Below, piece by piece: positions 54,501 through 64,000 of a stretch of 64,000 nucleotides of DNA; position 1 is the stretch's first letter; the number at the start of each line of letters is the position of its first letter. This DNA is from Auanema rhodensis (taxonomy: Eukaryota; Nematoda; Chromadorea; Rhabditida; Rhabditidae), in assembly GCA_964057225.1 (NCBI GenBank), contig OZ059900.1, forward strand, positions 5,590,501-5,654,500, read 5' to 3'. The notes beneath the pieces are model-generated. The model worked only from the letters and a program-made list of their open reading frames with translations. It did not search any database and was not told the origin of the DNA. The translations under genes and the position numbers were made by a program.

Positions 54501-55160
54501 TTTGAGGAAAAAAAACGAATTGTTTCAAATCCTTTCAAGTACTAAATTACATATCCGTTTTTAATGACCAATAGAAACGTTCGATTTAAAAGTAATATGA
54601 GCACAGTACAATTGATAGTCTGCCCGTCTCTCTCGATATTGCTGAAACAATTAAAAGAAAGTCGTGAAAAAATGGAATCATATTAAAAGCCGCAAACTGA
54701 TGCAGATACACATCTGATGAATTTTGTGTGATCCAGTAATTTTGGATTCTACAGCGCAAATCTTTCCTCTTTTTATTTTTTATCTGAGAATCCGCTATTT
54801 CGTATCGTCGAATTTTTCTGTAATATTATATGATTCTCGAGATTATACTATATTTTGTTATTCTCAGAGTTGCTATCTCACAACATTTTTCATTTTGTTA
54901 TTATATATCTTAATGTGACTGTATTTTTTTAGTAATTAAGATAGTCTTTAAACCACTACATATTACAGGTCCCATCTAGGGGGACTAGCATGGGCACTCC
55001 CAGCTATTGCTAGGTAATTTTGAAAATCAATACAGTATTGTTATATTCGGTGTTGGCAGTTCAGGATTTGCTTCATGTTAGCAAAAATCAGGTATCAGCC
55101 ATTTTCTTCTTTTACTTTAAGCCAATATCAATTGATAACTTTCAGTTAAAAATTTTTATT
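45501..55160. other. Gene-poor region, part 2
   Basis: No gene can be supported. It has purine tracts at about 51100-51215 and 51795-51930, a pyrimidine tract at about 53615-53690, a short duplicated segment near 48663-48740 and a compact hairpin at 49810-49844. A 69-codon frame at 53683-53892 has a balanced composition (TEETLVMRDQFTNSQVLWLT) but starts with TTG and lacks support. Possible 5' exons of the Capicua-like gene lie at about 54970-55012 and 55061-55092. Confidence 0.45.
49810..49844. repeat. Short imperfect hairpin
   Basis: GCCTAGA pairs with TCTAGGC, and the stem extends inward through two wobble pairs and further G-C pairs (GCAC with GGGTG), leaving a loop of roughly 10 nt. It is isolated in the gene-poor region and too short for a typical miRNA precursor. 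Confidence 0.6.
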
Positions 55161-57590
55161 ATGGAGATGGAAAATAATGAACTTAGTCACCGATTCAGTG
55201 ATACTACTGATCAGTTATCAGTACTTTAACTTTTGTAACAAATACTAACTAACTTGTATTTCAGACTGCTGATATTGAAATGACGTCAGCAGAGACACTT
55301 ACGATAGATGCTGAGATGCCTTCATCTGCAGATATTGGTAATAACTAGGCTAAACAAAATAATTAAAAAACGGAGGAAATGAAATATTTTTAATTAGATA
55401 TGATGAATTTTAATAGTTAAATATTATATACGTAAGCATACGTATTAGAATTTTAATTTGTGTATTTTACACATCTACGTACAATTACAATCAAATCAAA
55501 TTAATAAATTTTTAATATTAATATATTAATTTTGATCAAAGCTCATTAGATTAAAACAGTTTTTTACTGTATATTTAAAATTAAGAGAACAAAGTTATTT
55601 TCTTTAAATTATTAATTGAAGGTTTTTGTGAGAAAACTACGTTTTTCAGAAAACAATGAGGTACCCGATTCTCCAACTACAACTGAAAAGATAGAGAACG
55701 TTTCCTCATTATTATCTATTAATAATAAAGGTAAGCTTCTTAGCTTATTTTCTTTTGTTTTATCAGGAGTAGTTTTCTTTTCAGATGTAGCACCAGTTCT
55801 TAATTTATCTGATTGGATTGGTGTGCGCGTCCTGTTAAGAACTAAGGCTGGACATTATGTTCCAGGCTTTATCAAAAATACGTTAGTTGATTCCGGCGTT
55901 ATTGTAAGAGTCAGTTTAAATTTTGTATGGATTTAGCTAAAATTTAAAACTTTAGTTAGAAGGTGGAGAAGATCAAGCTGTGCAAGATGTTACTGCTGAT
56001 GCTAATTATTTGGATATAATTACTGATAGCGTATCGCCATTAGAAAATGTAGGATTGATTATAATTTTACAAAAAATACAGTTGTTTAACAGATCAAACC
56101 ACAAATGTTGGTTTGTGTACAAACATCACGCAATATTTGGCAACCTTCTACTATATTGCAATGCAATGGATTACCGCCTCGATTTCAGGTTTCCTAGTTA
56201 TCGCTGTTACAGTAGCTGATAATTTATTTCAGGTGGTGTTGAATATTAACAAAGAGTGTATGTTCTATCCAAGATCCAAGGTTCGATTAATGCTTCCTCC
56301 ATGGCATGATGAATTTCAACTTGTGCTTCAGAAGCAAAATATGAAAATGTTTGATTTTGATGTTGTTACATGTTAATACTATTATTTTAGCACGGCGGAT
56401 TCTTCTTCTTGCACTTCTTCATTATTAACACAAGAGAATATAGCGAATTGTACTGATGAAGGGAAAAGTTTAAGTAGAACTTTGCAAAAGTCTTTTAAAG
56501 GCGAGATTGATGATTCATCAATGAACGCTCCATCTACTACGGGAATTGATATCTCTTCAAGATTCAATTCAGTAGCTAGCACAAAAATTGTCAATGGCTC
56601 TGCTGTGCTTGGTCATGTAACCTCTTCTTCATCAATATGTTTACCTGCAACAATGGATTCCTGTGTGCCAGAACAATCCCGCCCTCTAATTCCTGTACAC
56701 CCTTCACCTATTAGGCCCGCGGTCGTTCATCCTTTGATGCCATTTGCTTCTGGAGCACAGCTTGGGAATCAATTCTCTTTCAATCTACCATTAAACAATG
56801 CTATGATGCTATATTTTCAACAACAGCAACAACAACGACAACAACAGCAACCTCAACAACAACCGCAGCAACAACATCGCCAACAGAATCCCCAACAGCA
56901 CAAAGATTCTACCGGATCTTGTCGACAAAGTGATAGAGAAGAGCAAAATTTACCATATTCTCTTAAAAGACCTGAAGAAAGTTTAAGGTACATGAAGCAT
57001 TTTTCATTTATTTTCATCATAGTTGCTTATTTTAGTACACCTATGAGGCCAGAAAGTGTGAATGGAGCACGAAAATCTGCATCTATTGACTCAGAAGAAG
57101 ATAGTCAGGTAAATGTTTGAGATACATTTCACATATTTTGAGATTTGTTTCAGTTTCTCCAGGGATGCTTGCAGAAGCATCAAAAAGGCGAAATTGTCAC
57201 TACTCCTGGTGGAATTCGGAAAAAATTCAATGGAAAACAATGGAGACGTTTGTGCTCGAAGGAAGGTTGTAATAAGGTCAATTTATTGAAATTTTGTATA
57301 AACTAATTTGAAAATTTCTATTTTAGGAATCACAGAGGCGTGGATTTTGTTCTCGCCATTTATCCTTGAAAAGTAAGATTCAAGAGCAAAATGGTGAAGC
57401 AGCTACAACTGTGCGATCTCATGATTTGAATAAAGGTATTTTATCAAAAAGTCAAATTATGTACTGATTTGATTATTCAGAGTCTCCTCTTCAGATGGTG
57501 GAGCGACTCATAAATCTCTACAATGCATCTAGCAATAACAAAGCACCATTCAACATAGTTGGCTCATCGCCTTCTTTGGAATTACAATAA
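55161..57590 (+). CDS. Capicua-like protein (N-terminal CIC modules, no HMG box)
   Basis: Twelve exons give about 550 residues. The N-terminus ([20 protein letters not shown]) is acidic. A Tudor-like module follows, with [33 protein letters not shown] and LEGGEDQAV, then [18 protein letters not shown], comparable to the DUF4819 region of long Capicua. A Ser/Pro-rich and polyQ stretch ([15 protein letters not shown]) leads to a Cys/His motif, [20 protein letters not shown] then [18 protein letters not shown], whose wording closely matches the WRRLCS..GC.KESQRRGYCSRHLS block of human CIC as I recall it. The end is [12 protein letters not shown]-like ([13 protein letters not shown]). CIC is a transcriptional repressor controlled by RTK/MAPK signalling, but its DNA-binding HMG box and C1 motif are not found here or in the 1.4 kb downstream. 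Upstream in-frame codons to about 55061 allow a longer N-terminus. No polyadenylation AATAAA is obvious; ATTAAA occurs near 57804. Confidence 0.75.
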
Positions 57591-58961
57591 TACACAAGTA
57601 TTTGTGTATTATATTAGTCTGTATAATTTATGAGTGAGATTTTATTGACATTACCTATCGTTTGCTGAGCAACACAAGTAAAGTTTTCGTATTCGCTCTA
57701 GAATATAGAATAATGTAATTATGAAAATATTTTTGTTATTTTTGAGCTTTTTTGTTTTTTTTTCGGCTTTTGTCGCGTCCATGGCTCTCTTCTTGAACTT
57801 GTATTAAAGTAATCTCAGATCAACATTTTAATCTTGTTCTTGAGATCATATATTTCTTCTTTATAATTCCATGGAACTCTCTGTAGAATTTGTTATATAT
57901 ATACCTATATGTATGCATATATAATTTTATATTTTTTACATACATAGATATACATATTTTATTTATTTCTAACCAAAACACTGCATTCTCTCAAACCAAT
58001 TTTTGCTCTTTGTCAAATGGGTTCATTTTTTGTTCTCTCTCATTTCTTTGCCTTTTTCATGAAGTGAACAGCATCCTTATTTTGTGCTTTTTAAGATTAA
58101 CAGGTTCTAAACACCTGACTCCACGAGCCAGCTCATTTCCAAAATTCCTTTTCTATGTACGCTTCTCTGTGTGCGCTTTTTTAACTTTAAAACAAATTTT
58201 CTCATAAAGTTCCTCATCGCTTCACAATAACGAGAAATGTTTATGTAATATATGACTTTTTTTAACTGTGCATGTAATTAAAAACATTCTCTTCATTCTC
58301 ATTTAGATATTTTGATCGATTTGCTGAATATTTTTCTACTTATTCATTGGTCTAATAATTGTTAGCTTAACACATCATTAAGCTTGTCATTTTTTTCAAC
58401 GCCCGCACAGAATATAATTTAGTTGAATCATATATATGATATATGATACAGTATAAAAGAAATGCCATATCTTATTTAAACTTTTATTTTTGCTTTTTCT
58501 TGTTTTATTTTACTTCTGTATTCATAGTTCAGACAACTTCAATATTAGATAAAATGGAAATTAGAAAACTAAAGCAAATATACAGCTGTGATCTATTATA
58601 TGCTTTGCCAAAAGAATATTTGTGAAATCGTTTTAATTTATCTTCAATTCTTGATATTGTTAATTAACCATGATAAAATATGTAATAAATGAAACCAAGT
58701 CTAATTTGAAAAGTTTGTATTTCCCATTTCATTGTGCTTTTATTCTTACAGAGGACTTAATAAATTTTGAACTATAAAGATGTCTTTCATTATATATATT
58801 TATTTATTATATCATATAAATAAGAGAGAACTCTTATACAATTCATATCTATACAATTAATTAAAACAAAGTATAGCTTTCAAGCAAGATAAAAACATTA
58901 TAAAGCAAAGTAATATGCATTCAATTCAATATTCTGAGTAGCAAAAATGTTATCTTAATTT
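57591..58961. other. Convergent 3' intergenic region
   Basis: It lies between the Capicua-like stop and the F-box gene stop. The sequence is AT-rich with TA runs near 57890-57925 and 58430-58450. TTTATT near 58799, which reads AATAAA on the minus strand, may serve the F-box gene. Frames at 57890-58207 and 58443-58625 are Phe/Leu-rich chance frames. No HMG-box sequence is present. Confidence 0.55.
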
Positions 58962-60160
58962 TCATTTGCGAAGACAAAGTCTAATCTTCTTGATTTTATG
59001 TTCTCTTTCAAAGTTCTCATATGTTTCACGAACACAACAATTGACAGCCATCTCAATGATAACTTCAGTGACATGTTTGTTTTCTTTCAATTTATTGAGA
59101 ACTAATTTGAATTTACTGAAAAGTGACCAATAATTATTTTGTTTTTTTAATAAGAAGAAAACTAACTCTTTGTTATCAAGCACTGCACTTTTGATGGATA
59201 AATGAATTGTTCGAGCTTGTTGTTTATCCAACATCATTTCAGTTACTTTTCCGTGTGATTTAGGAAGAGCATTAAAGTTAATTTTAAGATAACGCATGCT
59301 ATAGTTTTCACCGATCTTTCTTAAATCATTGGGTATAGCTTTCCTTAAAAATAAGAATCAGAGGCTAGTTTATTTTGTGAATTTGTTTTGAAATATGCAC
59401 TTACTTTTTTGGAGTAATATGAAATCGTCCTGGTTCCACAATATCAATTTGCCTAATGCATTCACCGGAATGCATTACTATCACTGCCTCCGTAAACTTT
59501 TTCTTCAAATAGGCACGATGCTGACTGTATATAACAAAGTAAGTAATACGATATTACTATATTTCACGGACTCAACAAACATATACCATGATTTGCATAC
59601 CGCCGAGCAGTTTTGAACATCACTGTGTTCTAATCTCTTGAAAATATTTTCGAGAATCTCAGGTGGAAGAGTGTCATATCTGTAAGAAATTATGATATTT
59701 TTGTTAAATTATATTGCTAGGGTATTTTAAACTTATTATTCAGGGCTTTTGTAATTTTTTATTGAATTATTCTCAATTATCATTTCAATTATCAAAATTT
59801 TCTATTTTTAGAATAATTCTTAATTAATATCATGAATTACTAAAAACATTACACAATAGAGCTCTAAAAAAAAAATTGATAATAACGTCATTGCTTAATG
59901 AACTCCCAAGAAAACAATTTGTTATGATTTTTGTTAGATATATTAGAAAACAATAACCTGCCAAATACAGGTTCATCACTAGTAATCGTCTTGGAATATG
60001 TTTTGCTTATTTTCTCATCTTTCTGCGTTTCTCGATTGATTCTTTGAAATCGTTCGAATCCGTCCGATTCTTTAGAGATAGCAATGAAAGAACCAAACAG
60101 TTTATCCGGTACTACATTGCCTGCTAACCGTTTGAGATAGTCAGCGGCTGAACAAAGCAT
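58962..60160 (-). CDS. F-box protein
   Basis: Four exons give about 310 residues. F-box proteins recruit substrates to SCF (SKP1-cullin) ubiquitin ligases. Exon 1 encodes MLCSAADYLKRLAGNVVPDK and a charged region ending DEPVFGR. Exon 2 carries the F-box YDTLPPEILENIFKRLEHSD followed by VQNCSAVCKSC, with the LPxEIL..I..(x)L pattern and the AVCKS motif that contacts SKP1; the usual final Trp is read as Cys because of the splice. The last exons (TEAVIVMHSGECIRQIDIVE, RYLKINFNALPKSHGKVTE, HVTEVIIEMAVNCCVRETYE) resemble the rapidly evolving C-terminal substrate domains of nematode F-box families but are not a named domain to me. Introns are GT-AG and phase-consistent. An alternative upstream start would add residues from a Phe/Tyr-rich frame and is less likely. 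A similar, decayed-looking exon lies 2.2 kb upstream at 62344-62443. Confidence 0.7.
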
Positions 60161-62343
60161 TAGTGGAAAAATACTATACCTTGTAGTATAAAAAGTAAAG
60201 TAGTTTATCTGGAAAGATATACTGATGATTTTGCACAATCATAGAAACATTTAGAAAAAAATGAATGGTATAGTTTAGATTTGTGGACAAGCCATACGTT
60301 CAATGAAATAAAATAAAAACTATTATGCGTTATAATATAATAAACTGTACATTTTGAGAATAAAAAAAACATTCAAATTAGAGATAAATATTGATTATCA
60401 ATAGAAAGCAGAAATTATTTTTAATACACATCAGAGATATTGTATATTTTCATCAGAATATTATCATAATCATTATGTTTTATTGAGTAACGTTCATCAG
60501 AAAATGATTCGAGAATGATGAAAAATTAAAGAACTATATCATAGCGTAACATTAAAAGCAGTACGAAACAACTACCTCCCATTTAAGCTTCTTTAGTTTA
60601 GTCATCTATATAATCAAAAACTGACATCACACTATTTAAGCGAAATAATATTAGATTTAGCTTATTTAAAAGATATTCAAGATTGTCGTAAAAAGACATT
60701 AGCTTTAAAAAAGCTAATACTAGATCACAAAAATAAAATTAAAGATTATTTTAAGACAATTTGAGAGCATTTTATTAGGTTAAAAAAGTCCCAATTACTC
60801 AAATGTTATGTGAAGAAAAAATAACAAAAGGATTTTAATCATTTAACGCAAGCTTATTTGTTTAACAATATTTATTGTTTTCAATAAGTACACATTGAAT
60901 ACTACAGATTAGAAAGAAATAATTGTTGTTTTATTCACTTCTTGATGAAAATCAAGATGTATAAATCAAGGCTGGTAGTTAAGAAGTGAAATATGTCAGA
61001 AAAAAAACGTATGAAAAAGAAGAAAGTTGATGGAATCGTTGTTCGAAGGCAGAATAAGATGAGTATAATCTAAGAACAATAAGTGTGCCGAACATTGTTT
61101 AAATTGACTTTTGAAAAATTGCTGAATAAAGTTGATTGAACTTTATAATAAAGTTTCAGGTAGCGTAGACCGGTCATGAGACACACTGAATCTGATTTTA
61201 AAAGTTTAACTGAAGTGAAAAAGTTGAAAGTAATAATACTTACTTAATCATTTTGTTTCCAACAAAAATACAACACTTATATAGTAAAACACAAACATAC
61301 TAAACAAAAAAAAATATACAAAACAAATCAGACTTTTAGTTAGTTTTTCATTGGTAAGCTGTGTAATAAGGACTGGTTCCAAGAAGACTATGCTAATAAC
61401 ACTGGATATATAGAAAAAAAGTTTATTTTTTAAGGTAATTATGCTACGATAATTTAATCTCAATACTTTTTTATTAAATGTAATTGAAAGTATATAGTGA
61501 AATCAAACCAATAAAAAGAATAACTTGGTGGCTTTTAAATAAGTTTTTTAGGAATTCATTTTTTCTCAAAGAATTAAGAATGACACTTATTATTTTCAGA
61601 TTTTTTTTCTGAACAATAAGCTTTTATACTACTTCTTGATTATGTAAGAATTATAAAGATTAAATTATCTAATAGTCCTATTATCAATGTTTTAAAGAAG
61701 GAAGTTCAAAAAATCATAATCGAATTATATAGATAAATTTAATATACTGGTTATGAACTATGATATTTCTGACAATGAGTTAATTATCAAAATGGCCCCA
61801 TAACAATTAGTAAATTATAGGTTTTCACTGATATTTTTATATAAGATTGCTATATTCTCAGATATACATTTTAGGTTATATAGTTTATTTTTTATTAAAG
61901 TTCATGTCGATTTTAATTTTTTGCTCTTATCTTTCAATTTCCAAGAAAAATGAATAATGATAATAAAATCAGATAATCAGTAACAGTTTCATCTAACAAC
62001 TCATATAATAATGACTCAGAAGCATATCAAGAAATCATTCAAAAATTTTCTGATAAAATACAACAAAAAAAAAAGTAATCAGATTGATGACTAATGAAAA
62101 ATATGGTAATTCATACTATCTGGAAAATACTGATATGAGACAGTTTGAAACAATATATGATTTATGTGACTCAAGAACAGTAAACTCAACAAATATAAAC
62201 AAAATGAATAAGTAAAAGATTTTCTCACTTTCGTGAAATCTGATTATAAAGAATATAGGATAGTGGGTGTGAAATACACGCTCATTTTTCTGATGTATTC
62301 TAATTGTAAGATGCAAAATATGAATGTTTTAAAGTACTACTAA
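60161..62343. other. Intergenic region, no gene seen
   Basis: AT-rich throughout. A 26-codon plus-strand frame near 60991-61071 (MSEKKRMKKKKVDGIVVRRQ) is strongly basic but too short to support. Frames at 61248-61463 and 62116-62316 (minus) are Ile/Phe-rich and look like chance. Confidence 0.5.
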
Positions 62344-62443
62344 CTATTTTTTCAACTTTTCAATATTCGAATGTTCAATTAGTCGTATGAATTCAAGCGG
62401 AAGTTTGCATGGAATATAATGACCCACATCATCTTCTGATTTC
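62344..62443 (-). pseudogene. Isolated F-box-like terminal exon, possibly a gene remnant
   Basis: After a TTTCTAG acceptor the frame reads KSEDDVGHYIPCKLPLEFIR then LIEHSNIEKLKK and stops at 62344-62346. The segment LPLEFIRLIEHSNIEKL resembles the F-box of the neighbouring gene (LPPEILENIFKRLEHSDVQN) but is shortened. The candidate preceding exon, after TTCTTTCAG at 62615-62623, reads FGQTSIKEIRRFEIPCQLIG and then hits a stop before its donor. No frame-consistent join was found. Either a damaged F-box paralogue or the last exon of an unrecognised gene is possible. Confidence 0.35.
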
Positions 62444-63830
62444 CTAGAAATAAAAGTGGTCAAGTTTGTGAAAGCAATATAAATGATTTTCATTATTTGT
62501 AAAAAAACCAATTTTTAAAAAGTATTAATAAACATACATTTATATAAGTATTATTCCTATTAGTTGACAAGGTATTTCAAATCTTCTTATTTCTTTTATG
62601 CTTGTTTGACCAAACTGAAAGAACACCAACAATTTTTTTCTTATTTATCGCTTATCACATTTTTAGATCACTAGAAGGGTGCGAACTAAACGCACACGGA
62701 AGAAAATTCAGCAGATTCATCAATCAATGTGTAATCAATAAATAGTGGGAACGGAAAATTTCGTTTACAGAACATAAAAAACTGGAGGTTTTAAAACAAC
62801 GCCTTAGCCTTACATTGTACAGCAAAACAATTTAAGAATTTGAGAACAATTTCATGTTGAAACGTATATCAACATTTTCCGGTATGGTTTAAAATAGAAT
62901 CAATTTTTTTTCTCTTTGGAACAATTTTTAAACAAAGAGAGAAGCGACTTTCTTCAGAGTATTCTACCACCACTATCTGTCAATATGAGAAGTGTCAAAA
63001 AGTTTTGAAAAACGATATTAATAATAAGGTAAATCTAACGATTAGCACTTTAACCAATCTATTGATATAAGAATTAATTCAAACTCATGAGTTTGGCCAA
63101 ATCTTCAAAAAATAAAAATAAATTGAGAATTACTAATTGCATACGAGTTATAAAAAGCTCTTTGAAAAAATTGATCGACATTAGTAAGTTGATTAATACA
63201 TATTTCAAGCGTTTTAAAAAAGTTTTAAAACATATATTATAATATTCTAATATGAAACGTAACGATTTTGAGGGAACTCTGAAGTCAATACCTATAAATA
63301 GAAAGAACCATGAAGAAAACAAATACATTTTTCAAATTGACCTATCACCCAGTTGCTGTGCTATTATGTTTTACATTTAACAGAAAAACAACAACATTTT
63401 TTGAAATTTTTCTTGTATACAATAATCTTGCAGAAAACGTTTAGCCACACAGTTTCTTCACTTATATTAAATGATAGCATTTTTTTGCATTTCGAATGAT
63501 TATAAAAAGCTGCCGAAATTCTGCCCACGATAACTTTAATTACATTTTCTTGTTAATGAAGTTAACATCAGAACCATAAAAATAATACAATTATTAAATA
63601 TTTTGCTTCGATCTCTGAAACAGCGTTTCAAACTTAATGAAATCATCAGTTTTCATTTTTTTTAACAGTACTAAGAAATGTTTTTCATAGAAAATGATTC
63701 TACTAATTACAAATTCCTCATACCACAACTAAAGAAAAATATGGCCTTCTGAATGCAGAACATCGGAACCTAAAAAGTAGTATTCCCGTTAAGGATCAGT
63801 AGAACAGAAAATCAGTGGTAGAATGCTTTA
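62444..63830. other. Intergenic region, no supported gene
   Basis: Besides the stop-interrupted exon candidate at about 62545-62614 (minus), nothing is convincing. The frame at 63074-63328 is Phe/Leu-rich and AT-driven. Confidence 0.45.
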
Positions 63831-63942
63831 TTAACGAATGATAGCAACATTAGCAATAAAACGAACGTCTACAGTCCGTTGGGGTTGAGTTGAAGAATAT
63901 TTGTTTTTCGATCTTAAAGATGACCGCACATTTGGAGAACAG
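63831..63942 (-). CDS. Possible terminal exon of a gene beyond the right edge
   Basis: After a long pyrimidine tract and a TTTCAAG acceptor, one minus-strand frame reads CSPNVRSSLRSKNKYSSTQP then QRTVDVRFIANVAIIR and stops at 63831-63833. Its composition is balanced and unlike the surrounding AT-driven frames. The remainder of the gene would lie outside the window, so family and length are unknown. A chance frame is possible. Confidence 0.35.
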
Positions 63943-64000
63943 CTTGAAATGGGCAAAAAAGATGAGAAGCGAAAAAAATTGAAAAAAAAACATAGAAAAA

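Overview
This window looks like nuclear DNA of a nematode. The sequence is very AT-rich, genes have many exons, and most introns are only about 40-70 nt and end in the T-rich acceptor TTTCAG or TTTTAG typical of worms. Several genes are recognisable orthologues of Caenorhabditis genes: mbk-1, epn-1, mkk-4 and a PX-SH3-RhoGAP like rrc-1. From memory, mbk-1 and epn-1 are neighbours on the C. elegans X chromosome, and mkk-4 and rrc-1 are X-linked too, so this is probably X-derived. The species cannot be named from sequence alone.

Layout, left to right: an unrecognised Ser-rich gene (-, 0.5-1.6 kb); RhoGAP (+, 3.0-6.1 kb); MKK4-type MAP2K (-, 6.7-8.3 kb); Ecdysoneless/SGT1 family gene (-, 10.3-12.2 kb); a large secreted dermatopontin-like and mucin-like gene (-, 12.6-15.5 kb); a small acidic gene (+, 19.8-20.3 kb); mbk-1 DYRK kinase (+, 24.0-27.5 kb); epn-1 epsin (+, 30.3-32.0 kb); a four-TM MARVEL-like gene (-, 32.9-33.9 kb); a nitrobindin-like gene with a signal peptide (-, 36.1-37.3 kb); a gene-poor stretch of nearly 18 kb; a Capicua-like gene without an HMG box (+, 55.2-57.6 kb); an F-box gene (-, 59.0-60.2 kb); an isolated F-box-like 3' exon (-, 62.3 kb); and a possible terminal exon of a gene running off the right edge (-, 63.8-63.9 kb).

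All gene models were spliced by hand from the sequence. Reading frame was carried across each junction, and most junctions are canonical GT-AG and frame-consistent. Several genes act in signalling (RhoGAP, MAP2K, DYRK, a Capicua-like regulator) or trafficking (epsin). They are not an operon-like pathway; shared chromosomal ancestry explains the grouping better than shared function. The one same-strand close pair is the secreted gene followed by the Ecdysoneless gene, 408 nt apart.

No tRNA, rRNA, CRISPR array or intact transposon was seen. The intergenic DNA carries simple repeats, long purine/pyrimidine tracts whose strand often follows that of the next gene, a GC-rich island upstream of epn-1, an inverted pair of GATA sites upstream of the four-TM gene, and Grainyhead-type palindromes. 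I found no clearly new multi-gene system. The best leads are the HMG-less Capicua-like protein, the secreted nitrobindin, the mosaic matrix protein and the small acidic gene.
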